From contig NZ_CCEJ010000003.1 of the NCBI RefSeq assembly GCF_000750955.1, positions 124,001 to 188,000 on the forward strand: a stretch of 64,000 nt of DNA. Direction: 5' to 3'. Below, one piece after another: positions 26,331-34,861 of this stretch; positions within the stretch are counted from its first letter, which is position 1, and each line of letters begins with the position of its first letter. The translations under genes and the position numbers were made by a program. The DNA comes from Criblamydia sequanensis CRIB-18. Lineage in GTDB: Bacteria > Chlamydiota > Chlamydiia > Chlamydiales > Criblamydiaceae. The notes under the pieces were generated by a model, which saw nothing but the letters and a program-made list of their open reading frames with translations, had not been told where the DNA came from and did no database searches.

Positions 26331-27860
26331 CTATAATCCGTAGATCTCTTTGTATTTCTTTTGTAAATAATCCACATAAGCTTTTTCTGTAAAAGGCTTG
26401 CCTGTGGATTCTTTTAATAACTCAAGGCTTTCAAACTGTCTTCCGTATCGGTAAACCTTGGCTTTAAGCCATTCTTTAAGAAAAGCTATTTGACCTTTTT
26501 CCAATTTCTTTTCCAAATTAGGCTGCTCTTTTTCAAGTGTCTCAAATAACTGAGCTGCGTACATATTTCCAAGCGCATAGGTTGGAAAATACCCAAAAGC
26601 TCCCATAGACCAATGGACGTCTTGCAAACAGCCTTCCTGATCATTTTTTGGAGTGATCCCAAAATACTCTTTCATTTTTTTATTCCAAGCCTTAGGCAAG
26701 TCTTTAACTTTGAGTTTACCCTCAATTAAGTCTTTTTCCAGCTCGAAACGTAAAATGACATGCAAAGGGTAGGTCACTTCATCAGCTTCAACTCGTATAA
26801 AGGAAGGCTCGACTTTATTGATGGCCTTATAAAAAAGATCGAGATCGATCTTTTCCAAACCTTTTGGAAAAGCTTTTTTTAGAAGAGGAAAGTAGTGTTT
26901 CCAAAAAGCTTTGTTTTTTCCGATACGCGTCTCCCAAAAGCGGGATTGGCTCTCGTGAATGCCTAAAGAAACCGCTTGTCCAAGAGGGGAGCCATATTCT
27001 TTTGGATCAAGGCCCATTTCATAAAGGGCATGACCGCCTTCATGAAGAATAACACTGATATTGCTCATTAAACTCGTTGGATGAATACGTGTTGTAATGC
27101 GGCTATCTGTTGGGTGGGAGGAAGAAGAAAAGGGGTGGGATGAAAAATCTAATCGGCCATAAGCTTTATCATAACCCATATCGTCAAGAAGGGTTTGGCT
27201 GAAGGAAACTTGCTTTGAATCAGGGAATTTTCCATGAAGGAAATCATCTTTAACTTGTTTTTTCGATTTTATCTTGTTAAGAAGGGCGATGATGGGATCT
27301 TTTATTTTTTTAAAAAGAGAATCCACATCCTCAGTTGTCATCCCGGGTTCGTATTCGTCTAAAAGGGCGTCATAGGGATGGCTTCCTTTTTTACTTAAGT
27401 GACGGGATTTTTGCTTTACAAGATCTATAATTTTTTCAAGGTAGGGGGCAAATAATTTAAAGTTGTTATCTTTTTTAGCATTTCGCCATACCACTTGTGC
27501 TTCAGAAGTGATCTTGGCAAAATTTTTAACAAATTCCTCAGGAAGGGCTACGTCTCTTAAATAGTCTTTCCTCCAGCACTTTAAAGCAGACTCCTGTTCT
27601 TTAGATAATCCCTTAGCAATAATTTTTCCATTTTTAATATCAATGAGGTTGCTTAGAGCTTCTTTAAAGTCGGGAGAGGTTTTGGATTTGTGAATTAAAC
27701 CGGCCATGGTTTTTAGCTGTTCACCCCGAATAGCGGATGCGCCCTCCGGCATCATAGTTTCCTGATCCCATCCCAAAATGTTGGAAATGCCTTCTAAAAT
27801 TTTTGCTTCGTAGGATTTTTCGAATAATTTTCTGTAATTTTCTTGGTCACGTTTCGCCAT
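26331..27860 (-). CDS. M32 family metallocarboxypeptidase (carboxypeptidase Taq type)
   Basis: Removes C-terminal residues from peptides using one divalent metal in the cytoplasm. 509 aa, the usual length. Signatures are the metal-binding LHEGGHALYEMGL (HExxH form HEGGH, about residues 271-275), ESQSRFWE with the third ligand Glu (about 300), and HPTDSRITTRI (about 250). GILSNILGWDQETMMPEG-like sequence near the N-terminus and SIGAFGYFPTYALGN-like sequence (residues ~415-430) are also typical of the family. It is monocistronic, sharing a bidirectional terminator with the preceding gene. Confidence 0.93.
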   Translation of the reverse strand: MAKRDQENYRKLFEKSYEAKILEGISNILGWDQETMMPEGASAIRGEQLKTMAGLIHKSKTSPDFKEALSNLIDIKNGKIIAKGLSKEQESALKCWRKDYLRDVALPEEFVKNFAKITSEAQVVWRNAKKDNNFKLFAPYLEKIIDLVKQKSRHLSKKGSHPYDALLDEYEPGMTTEDVDSLFKKIKDPIIALLNKIKSKKQVKDDFLHGKFPDSKQVSFSQTLLDDMGYDKAYGRLDFSSHPFSSSSHPTDSRITTRIHPTSLMSNISVILHEGGHALYEMGLDPKEYGSPLGQAVSLGIHESQSRFWETRIGKNKAFWKHYFPLLKKAFPKGLEKIDLDLFYKAINKVEPSFIRVEADEVTYPLHVILRFELEKDLIEGKLKVKDLPKAWNKKMKEYFGITPKNDQEGCLQDVHWSMGAFGYFPTYALGNMYAAQLFETLEKEQPNLEKKLEKGQIAFLKEWLKAKVYRYGRQFESLELLKESTGKPFTEKAYVDYLQKKYKEIYGL

Positions 27861-28321
27861 AATAATACTCCTAGAAAAAAAACAACTTATGCAAAAAATG
27901 AAATTTCATAAAGGAAAAAACGAAAAGTTTATTAAATGCTAGCAACTTATGATTCAAAGAACCTTTCGCTAAAAATTCTATTTTTTTATTTTTTTTGCAA
28001 ATTTAGCTCTTAGGTTATACTCTCGGTTGTCTTTTTAAAAGGTATTGACATCCATTATCTCTAAAAATAATATTAATCTCTTCAAAATTATTATTTTGAA
28101 AATGTGTGAACCCCTTTTTTTGTAACTTCTTGTTGTTGTGAACATGGAAAGTCAATCCGATTGGGATACAATGAAGTAGGCTTGCGAGGTTCTTGAAGTG
28201 CTTGGATTGGCTTATGAAAAAAAGTTGATCGCTTCTTTTTATGTTTTTGACTAAGCAAAAAAGCGGCAAGACGTAAGGAACCAAGTGACAATTATTTAAT
28301 TTTTTTAAGGAAACTATTTAT
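27861..28321. other. 461-base intergenic region
   Basis: Very AT-rich. Two mutually overlapping minus-strand frames (28015-28284, 28091-28291) lack ribosome-binding sites and read like chance. A small perfect hairpin TTCAAAAT/ATTTTGAA lies at 28081-28100. Promoters for the divergent carboxypeptidase and tail-anchored protein genes must lie here, but I cannot place them with confidence. Confidence 0.4.
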
Positions 28322-28975
28322 ATGAGCCAACCTTTGCCCTCGATTAATGTCAACAGGTCTCTTAGTCGTAGAAATGCCGAGCTTTCTTCTTGGAAGTCAG
28401 AATTTAAACAAAATTATCAAGCTTATGCTGAAAACTTGGCCGCAAGTTTTGCAAGCCATGTTTTGAAAGAGTTTGGCGAAGCCCTAAGCGATCCCTATAA
28501 ACCTCCGATAGATGCCAATAATCGATTTTCAAGAATCCTTAAAGACAATTGGTTTTCAAAACGAAATAGTTTCCATCCGGAAAAAAGCGGCTTGGCTCCT
28601 TTTAACGAATGGGAAGAAAACTATCTCCGCGATGGCATAAATGCCAGGTACTTTGAAAAACGTCTCGCTAGGGTTATTGATGTGGCTAAAAATCATCTAG
28701 AAAAAATATTTAAAGAATATATAGCCCACCCTCAGCATGCAAGCATCCGATTTAAAATAGCTAAGCTTGATCCGCCGAATAAAACTTCATTAAGCATTCA
28801 GCTATGGGTCAACAATGATTTTACCTTCTCAAAAATAGATTCAAGGGAAGCTAGAAGAATCCAGAATGCCCTTCTTTTAACTTTCACGCTATTCGCGCTT
28901 TATATTTTGATTTTTAAAATGGAATTTTTAAGCTCTTCATTTTTAGATAGGAATTTTCCGAGAATATACAGTTAA
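28322..28975 (+). CDS. Tail-anchored hypothetical protein, paralogue 1 (217 aa)
   Basis: Hydrophilic for ~185 residues, then one hydrophobic helix (about 187-205, LLLTFTLFALYILIF) and a short tail. Shared pattern with the next gene: SW-(2)-F-(2)-N, SxxxxxFG-(3)-SDPYK near residue 50, a (D/G)xxNRF/NKF element and RYFE(K/A)(R/K)(L/M)A(R/K)V near residue 115. The two are therefore tandem paralogues from a duplication. Function unknown; the C-terminal anchor with a large cytosolic head is compatible with a membrane-associated or exported effector. ATG 28322 follows AAGGAAAC. Confidence 0.7.
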   Translation: MSQPLPSINVNRSLSRRNAELSSWKSEFKQNYQAYAENLAASFASHVLKEFGEALSDPYKPPIDANNRFSRILKDNWFSKRNSFHPEKSGLAPFNEWEENYLRDGINARYFEKRLARVIDVAKNHLEKIFKEYIAHPQHASIRFKIAKLDPPNKTSLSIQLWVNNDFTFSKIDSREARRIQNALLLTFTLFALYILIFKMEFLSSSFLDRNFPRIYS

Positions 28976-28985
28976 GGAGTAACTT

Positions 28986-29726
28986 ATGAGTTCAATAGGA
29001 ACCTTATTAGATATAAAAAAGGCGTCTACACAAAGAGAAGCATTACAAGCTTCATGGGATGCCGACTTTGAGGAAAATTGCAATAAGTTTTCGGATACAT
29101 TAGCTTCTAACATAGCTCAAAGATTGTTCAAACAATTTGGACAAGAAATAAGCGATCCTTACAAAATGAAAATTGGCGTCGAGAATAAATTTAGAAAGAA
29201 AGTCGATTTTGATATCTTGAATGATAAAAAAAGTTTAGAAACTTTGATTGGACTCGTAAAAGAAGTTAAAGAATTTCCTCCTTTTAGAGAATGGCTATCA
29301 ACCTTTTCAGAAAAGACTTCAAGCAGCAATTTGGATATTAGATATTTCGAAGCCAAAATGGCAAAAGTCACAAAAACTGTCAGCGAAAAGCTCCAGGAAA
29401 TACTTATCGAGTATACCTCAGTTCCCGAGAATCGAAACCTTCAATTTAAGGTAAGCTATGAAACTTCGGAAACCTCGGGATTTTTAAAGGCCTCTTCTTT
29501 TGCAAAAAATAACATTTTTTTGGATTTATGGCTTGAAACACCAGCTGTTCCTGTAGAATCAAAGCCTTCTTCCGGCCTAATTGAAAAATATAAAATCAGC
29601 CGATTTTGCTCCACTAACTTAAAAAAAACTATGATTGCTGTGGTGTTAGTAGCCTTTTTGATGGAGTTAATTTACCTTAGGTTTAATAGCCCACTGACTT
29701 TTGAAGGCAGAATGCGACTCGTCTAA
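28986..29726 (+). CDS. Tail-anchored hypothetical protein, paralogue 2 (246 aa)
   Basis: Eleven bases downstream of its paralogue, with an AAGGAGT ribosome-binding site, so the two are co-transcribed. The head domain shares FGQEISDPYK, NKFRKKV and RYFEAKMAKV with paralogue 1, and the hydrophobic helix is near residues 216-232 (MIAVVLVAFLMELIYL). The head is about 30 residues longer, with an insert around residues 70-95. Function unknown. Confidence 0.7.
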   Translation: MSSIGTLLDIKKASTQREALQASWDADFEENCNKFSDTLASNIAQRLFKQFGQEISDPYKMKIGVENKFRKKVDFDILNDKKSLETLIGLVKEVKEFPPFREWLSTFSEKTSSSNLDIRYFEAKMAKVTKTVSEKLQEILIEYTSVPENRNLQFKVSYETSETSGFLKASSFAKNNIFLDLWLETPAVPVESKPSSGLIEKYKISRFCSTNLKKTMIAVVLVAFLMELIYLRFNSPLTFEGRMRLV

Positions 29727-29765
29727 ATCTTCTTTTAATAAGCGTTCAAGGGAGGCTTTTTAATC

Positions 29766-31025
29766 TTATGCCCAGATAAGCCAGAGAGTGATGGCAGCCG
29801 GGATAACGGCGCTCAGGGTAAAGATGAGGCCGATCTTGCAATAAGAAAAGAAGCTAATCCTATGCCCGTTCTTTTCAAGAAAGCTTACCGCTACGATGTT
29901 TGCTGAAGCGCCGATCGGTGTAATGTTTCCGCCAAGGCAAGTTCCGATTAAAAGCGCAAAAGTCAAAAGAGGAAGCGGAAGGTTTAAGCCGGCAGAAACG
30001 TTTTGCACAACAGGAATCATGGCAATAAGGTAAGGGACGTTGTCAACAACCGCAGAAATAAGAAGAGATAGAAAAATAACCGCTGTGAAAACTAAAAAAA
30101 GATTATCCGGAAGATTTGTTACAGCCCAATTAGATAGGGCATCCATCCAACCCTCTTGTCTCACAGCACCCACAAGGATAAAAAGTCCCATTAAGAAGAG
30201 GGTTGTGTTCCAATCAAGATCTCGAATTAAGTTTGTTGTTTTTTCCCATGCAGGCCCAAAGTAATGCCAAATAAGCCCAATTAGGGCAAGGATCATGGCT
30301 GTTATGCCGGCAAGCCAGGAGGATTCAGGATCAAGATTTGAGCCAAAAGCTAAAATTCCAATTAAGAATAAAAGTAAAATGGAAGGAACCCAAGATTTTA
30401 CGACTTCAATAGAGAGAAGCGTAATAGGTTCAGTTTCATGATAGAATAAAAAAAAGGCAAAAAGAAGAGCGAAAAAAGCTCCAACCTGAACCATAAAAAA
30501 AATGCTTGGCTTTCCCATATAGAAAAAAAAGTCGCCAAAGTTCATCTTCATATAGGAGCCTAAAATCATGCTCGGTGGATCTCCGATGAGAGTAGCTGTC
30601 CCTTGCAGATTAGAAAACATGGCGAGCAAAATTAAAGGTTTAATTGGCGAAATAGAGAGTTTCTCGCAAAGCGCTAAAATTACGGGTGCAATTAAAAGAA
30701 CCACTGCGACATTTTCAACAAACATTGAAATAATGCTCGTTAAAATAAAAACCAGGATAAGAGCCATCCTCACATTTTTAGAATGATCCACAAGCCACTC
30801 AGCAAAAACTGCCGGCACTCTCGATAGTCTAAACAATTCAGCTAAAACAAGGGTCCCGACAAAAAGGCCCATCACATTCCAATGAACTTCGAAAAAAGCT
30901 TGTTTTAAGCTAAGTTCGTTTAGAAGAATCAAAAGAAAGGAACCTGCAAGGGCAATCTTGGTTTTATGATTTTCAAAGAAAACAAACCCAAGGTAACACA
31001 TGCAAAATAAGAGAAGAGAGCCCAT
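29766..31025 (-). CDS. Ion-transporter-superfamily permease (ArsB/NhaD-like)
   Basis: 419 aa with about 10-11 hydrophobic helices. Two related half-motifs typical of the ArsB/NhaD/P-protein group are visible: SNLQGTATLIGDPPSMILG in the first half, and VVDNVPYLIAMIPVV with LGGNITPIGASANIVAV in the second. Probably a Na+/H+ antiporter or anion transporter of the inner membrane; the substrate cannot be decided from sequence. It is nine bases downstream of alr on the same strand, so the two are probably co-transcribed. Confidence 0.82.
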   Translation of the reverse strand: MGSLLLFCMCYLGFVFFENHKTKIALAGSFLLILLNELSLKQAFFEVHWNVMGLFVGTLVLAELFRLSRVPAVFAEWLVDHSKNVRMALILVFILTSIISMFVENVAVVLLIAPVILALCEKLSISPIKPLILLAMFSNLQGTATLIGDPPSMILGSYMKMNFGDFFFYMGKPSIFFMVQVGAFFALLFAFFLFYHETEPITLLSIEVVKSWVPSILLLFLIGILAFGSNLDPESSWLAGITAMILALIGLIWHYFGPAWEKTTNLIRDLDWNTTLFLMGLFILVGAVRQEGWMDALSNWAVTNLPDNLFLVFTAVIFLSLLISAVVDNVPYLIAMIPVVQNVSAGLNLPLPLLTFALLIGTCLGGNITPIGASANIVAVSFLEKNGHRISFFSYCKIGLIFTLSAVIPAAITLWLIWA

Positions 31026-31034
31026 AAAAACCTT

Positions 31035-32183
31035 TTAGTAAAAATGTCTGGCTATACGAGGTCCAAGCCTTGCGAAAAGTTCGTGGATAATCACATCGCC
31101 AAAGCTTGCGAAAGTTTCTACATCGAGAGACCCCCATTCATCTTCACCGAAGAATAACACCGGATCCCCGATTTGAATGTTCGGGATTTCTGTCACATCC
31201 GCCATCATAAAATCCATGCAGATTTTGCCGACAAGAGGGGCTTTATAACCTCTTATCAACACAAACCCTTTGCCGCTGAAATTGCGTCCTATCCCATCAT
31301 GGTAGCCAAGAGGGATGACCGCGATTTTTTCCCCTTCCTGCTTAACAAAGTAATCCCTGTTGTAGCTGACGGATTCTCCAAGCGAGCAATTGTGGATATC
31401 GATGACTTGAGAGGTTAAAGAAAGGGCCGGCTTTAAAGGAAGCACTCCTTTGCAATCAGGAGTGTTATAGCAGCCAAATAACGCAAGGCCGATTCTTGCC
31501 ATATTAAAGCATGGCGCTTTAAATCTTAAAAAAGCGGAAGAATTAGCTCCATGGCACCATTTAGGTTCTATGCCCGCCTCTTTCATCTCAAAAAGCAAAG
31601 TTTCAATCTTACGGATTTGGCTGTAGGTAAAAGGGTCGTGTTTCGGATCATCGGCCGAGGTAAAGTGTGTCATGAGACCCTCTAGCTCAAGGTGTTCTGA
31701 TCTTGCTATTCTTTTAGCATATATAAGAGCTTCTTTGCTTTTACACCCCAAGCGATTCATGCCGGTATTGACATGGATATGGATTTTAGCTTTCCTTTTC
31801 AATTTTTTAGCTTCTTTCTCAAGACTATCAATAAGCGCTTCTTGGCATAGGCCGACTTCGAGGTCATATTCTAAAAGGGAGGGGGCATCCTTTGGATCTG
31901 CATGAATGACAAAAATGTCTTGGGTAACCCCGCATTCCCGTAAGAAAATGGCTTCAGAGGAGAAAGCTACACCGAAGATATCAATACCTAATTTGGCAAG
32001 CTCTAAAGAGAGTCGTACACTATCTGTGCCATAGCCATTCGCCTTTACAATAGCCATAAGCCTTAACCCTTGTGCTTTTTTTCTTAAGAGGGCCAAATTT
32101 TGAGCGATCGTATTTAAATTAATTTTTAGCTCAGCTTGAGCTCTAAGGTTTAGTTTGATGGGCGGAAGAAGATTTACAGTCAT
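31035..32183 (-). CDS. alr: Alanine racemase
   Basis: Interconverts L- and D-alanine for peptidoglycan precursors, using PLP. Signatures are the Schiff-base Lys in AIVKANGYG (residue 47 from the chosen start), HVNTGMNRLGC, the catalytic Tyr region ESVSYNRDY (about residue 270), VIPLGYHDGIGRNFSGKG and VGKICMDFMMADVT. I chose the ATG at 32183; an in-frame TTG at 32225 would add 14 residues not expected for the family. Chlamydiaceae lack alr, so its presence separates this organism from them. It lies between the lptF/lptG pair and the transporter gene, all on the minus strand. Confidence 0.95.
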   Translation of the reverse strand: MTVNLLPPIKLNLRAQAELKINLNTIAQNLALLRKKAQGLRLMAIVKANGYGTDSVRLSLELAKLGIDIFGVAFSSEAIFLRECGVTQDIFVIHADPKDAPSLLEYDLEVGLCQEALIDSLEKEAKKLKRKAKIHIHVNTGMNRLGCKSKEALIYAKRIARSEHLELEGLMTHFTSADDPKHDPFTYSQIRKIETLLFEMKEAGIEPKWCHGANSSAFLRFKAPCFNMARIGLALFGCYNTPDCKGVLPLKPALSLTSQVIDIHNCSLGESVSYNRDYFVKQEGEKIAVIPLGYHDGIGRNFSGKGFVLIRGYKAPLVGKICMDFMMADVTEIPNIQIGDPVLFFGEDEWGSLDVETFASFGDVIIHELFARLGPRIARHFY

Positions 32184-32235
32184 TATTTTTATTCTTAATT
32201 TCAGTTGAAATAGGATCTTTATCAAAAAGAAAAGG

Positions 32236-33330
32236 CTATCTCAATTTGTAATAGCGGAAAAGAATAAATGAAAGAAAAAAACTAAAAGGTATTCCAAGGG
32301 CGAGCTCCGGCTCTAAGACTTGCTTTTTGGCAAGGACGGATGCGGCTTCTAAAAAAAGGTACATAAAGAAGAAGGTAAAGAGGGCGCCGGCATAGATTCG
32401 GTAAAGAGCTTTCCCCCTGGAAAAAAAAATGAGGGAAGGAAGAGCCCCTAAAATAACGAGAAGAGTAAGCCAAGGCAAAAAAAGCTTGAGAAGCAAAACT
32501 GTCTGAAGCTGGCATTCTTTTTCTTTGCACTCTGAAAAAAACGGAGGCGTTTTCTTTAATAATTCACTTAATGAAAATTCTTCAGGCTTCATAATTGTTT
32601 GAGTGAGCCTTTCCTTTTCAAGATAAAGATCAAGGATCGCAAGTTCATCAAAGGACTCAAACACTGAAAATCTTCCTTTCTCATCTCTTTTTATAACCTC
32701 AACTTCCTTGGCAAGAGGAGGCGATTGAAAGGGGTAAAGGTATTTAATGCGGTAATACTCATCGAAGGATTTTAACCATACGACATCAAAAAAACGCTGA
32801 GAGTTTTCCTCATAATGCGTGTATAGGAGTCTTTCGTCTCCTCCATCTAAAGGGATCGTTTGGATATGAGTTTGGCTTTTTCTTTTTTTTCCTTCTTTTT
32901 TCTTAAAATGGATCATGCGGTTGATATAACGATTCGCTTTTGGAACGATATACTCTTCGTTAGCTATGGTTAAAAGACTTAAAAGTAAACCCATGATAAC
33001 AAAAGGCCTAAGCACTCTTTTTAATCGCATGCCTGAGGTGAGAAGAGCTGTGAGCTCGCCATGGGAGCTTAATTCGGAAACCACTTTTATAGTGGCCACA
33101 AGGGCTGAAAAGGGAACTAAGATTTTAACTTCTAAGGAAAATTCATAAAAGTAATACCAGAAAATTTCAAGCACATCAAAACGCATGCCATGTTGATGGT
33201 GCATGGCAGTTCTAGAAGAAAAGTCAATCACCATGAAAAGAAAGAAAACGGCGCTTAAAATAAAAAAAAAGGTCTTGCAAAACTCTTTAAAAAAATAACG
33301 CTCAAAGATGCGGAGCGGTAGAACGGTCAT
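32236..33330 (-). CDS. lptG: LPS export permease LptG (YjgP/YjgQ family)
   Basis: One of the two membrane permeases that, with the LptB ATPase, extract lipopolysaccharide from the inner membrane and pass it to the periplasmic bridge. Typical layout: N-terminal helices (FFFILSAVFFLFMVIDF, LVPFSALVATIKV), the conserved HGELTALLTSGMRLKRVLRP stretch, a periplasmic jellyroll-like middle, and three C-terminal helices. I start at the ATG at 33330, one base after the stop of lptF. The in-frame TTG at 33351 would overlap lptF. The assignment to G rather than F rests on gene order. Confidence 0.85.
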   Translation of the reverse strand: MTVLPLRIFERYFFKEFCKTFFFILSAVFFLFMVIDFSSRTAMHHQHGMRFDVLEIFWYYFYEFSLEVKILVPFSALVATIKVVSELSSHGELTALLTSGMRLKRVLRPFVIMGLLLSLLTIANEEYIVPKANRYINRMIHFKKKEGKKRKSQTHIQTIPLDGGDERLLYTHYEENSQRFFDVVWLKSFDEYYRIKYLYPFQSPPLAKEVEVIKRDEKGRFSVFESFDELAILDLYLEKERLTQTIMKPEEFSLSELLKKTPPFFSECKEKECQLQTVLLLKLFLPWLTLLVILGALPSLIFFSRGKALYRIYAGALFTFFFMYLFLEAASVLAKKQVLEPELALGIPFSFFLSFILFRYYKLR

Positions 33331-33331
33331 T

Positions 33332-34462
33332 TTAAGAAACCCCTCTTTCAAGTTTAAAGATCATCAAAAGGGAGGCTAAAATCATTAATGTTTCAGGCAC
33401 AAAATAGAGGATTAACGAGAGGTTGAAATTGTGGTCTAATCCCTTAGCTACAAAATAGCCAACAAGGAAGAGGGCTGTTAAAAAAATCATTAAAAAAAAT
33501 GACTTATAGGATCGAACTCTTCCAACAGAAATACCAAAAGTAGCTCCTAAAAGAGTTAAAGCAAAAGGGCTTAAGCCAACTGAGATACGTCTTGCAATTT
33601 CACTTTTGCATTTGTTTTCGGCTTTTTTAAGCTCTTTTGATTCGGGTAAATTTTGGCTTATTTTCCTTTTTTCGATGAGAAGTTTAGATAGGAGAAGAGG
33701 CAGCTTAAGATGATCATTGCCGGTTATTGCAAGATCTCTTCCTAAAATTGCCGAAAAGGCATCTTTCGGGACCATATAATGATCGGCATTCTCGAGAATA
33801 AAAGAGGCTTCATTTTTACCCTTATCTTTTAAGGGAAGTAAAAATGAAACGGCATTTCCAGTGAGCGAGTTTTCTTTAATCTTTAAAGACTCGGCAAAAA
33901 AAAGGGCCATCCGTCCGCTTCTTTTATCGTTATGCGCAATGAGCGCTTTTTCTGCGGCTTCTCCCATTTTTGCGGTGCCGAAGGTTTCAAAATAAAATCC
34001 CTTCAAATCTGCTAAGTGTTTGTGGTTTAAAAGCAAAAGGGGGTTAACTGTACGAATTTCATTTTTTATTTTAGCTGCGCTATGATGTGATTTTGTCGCA
34101 AACTCAGACACTATCCAAAAATTTCCGATGGAGATGAAGCCTGCCGTTAAAAGAATCGGAAAGAGGATGCGGCTTAAGGAAAAGCCGGAGCTTCTCAGAG
34201 CTGTGATTTCATGAGCTTCAGAGAGCTTAAAGAGTAAAGAAGCGGAGGCAATAAGGCTGCCTACTGCCACAGCAATCGGAAGCATATAGGGGATTTGTAA
34301 CGCTATAAATTTTAAGATTATAAAAGAGTTTGGCCCCATGGCGGCAAAATGGGCAATTTCATTTAATCGCAAAGTCAATAGCAGGGCTACAAAAATCCCA
34401 AGTGAAAGAAAAAGAACTTTTAGGTATTGCCCAATTAACGAGCGCCAAATAATAGGAAACAT
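33332..34462 (-). CDS. lptF: LPS export permease LptF (YjgP/YjgQ family)
   Basis: 376 aa, with three helices near the N-terminus (ALLLTLRLNEIAHF, IPYMLPIAVAVGSLIAS), the family signature LSEAHEITALRSSGFSLSRIL at about residues 75-95, a periplasmic middle domain and three C-terminal helices (SVGLSPFALTLLGATFGISVG and others). It is the upstream gene of the pair, as in many bacteria, and is translationally coupled to lptG. The pair is divergent from the GYF-like/tilS/ftsH genes, an arrangement belonging to the conserved chlamydial core block. Confidence 0.85.
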   Translation of the reverse strand: MFPIIWRSLIGQYLKVLFLSLGIFVALLLTLRLNEIAHFAAMGPNSFIILKFIALQIPYMLPIAVAVGSLIASASLLFKLSEAHEITALRSSGFSLSRILFPILLTAGFISIGNFWIVSEFATKSHHSAAKIKNEIRTVNPLLLLNHKHLADLKGFYFETFGTAKMGEAAEKALIAHNDKRSGRMALFFAESLKIKENSLTGNAVSFLLPLKDKGKNEASFILENADHYMVPKDAFSAILGRDLAITGNDHLKLPLLLSKLLIEKRKISQNLPESKELKKAENKCKSEIARRISVGLSPFALTLLGATFGISVGRVRSYKSFFLMIFLTALFLVGYFVAKGLDHNFNLSLILYFVPETLMILASLLMIFKLERGVS

Positions 34463-34536
34463 AATTTTAAGAATAAATCTCTAATAAATGAAATATAACA
34501 GCCCTCTCATAAATTTTCTATGGAAACAAAAGTAAT

Positions 34537-34857
34537 ATGTTAAACGATCGAATCTGGTATTTGTTCATAGATGATAGGGAAGAAGGTCCTTATTCTAAAG
34601 CCGAGCTTAAGTTTGATAGAAGAATCACACCGTCCACCTTAGCAAGAAAAGAGGGGAGCCTTTCCTGGCTTCCTATTAGTTTTTATAAAGAGCTGGAAGA
34701 TCTCTTCGAAAAGGAAAGAGAGGAAAGCGATTCCTTAAGCGAGAATATGCAATCGGAATTAGCGATGCCTTTAGAGACGGGTCCCCCCCTTCTTTTTTTT
34801 ATTGTTTTAGTCCTTATTTCATTGTTATACTTCTACCTTTTAGTTAATCGAGAATAA
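34537..34857 (+). CDS. GYF_2-like domain protein with C-terminal membrane helix (106 aa)
   Basis: Residues 6-58 fit the bacterial GYF_2 pattern: IWYLFIDDREEGPYSKAEL, then a run ending GSLSWLPIS. This fold usually binds proline-rich or peptide ligands. An acidic linker follows, then a membrane helix at residues ~84-101 (LLFFIVLVLISLLYFYLL). The partner is unknown. Its stop is four bases from the tilS start, so the two are co-expressed. Confidence 0.75.
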   Translation: MLNDRIWYLFIDDREEGPYSKAELKFDRRITPSTLARKEGSLSWLPISFYKELEDLFEKEREESDSLSENMQSELAMPLETGPPLLFFIVLVLISLLYFYLLVNRE

Positions 34858-34861
34858 CCTC

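Noticed and set aside
28015-28291. Two overlapping minus-strand frames in the intergenic region
   Set aside because: They overlap each other in different frames, lack ribosome-binding sites and have no domain-like features.
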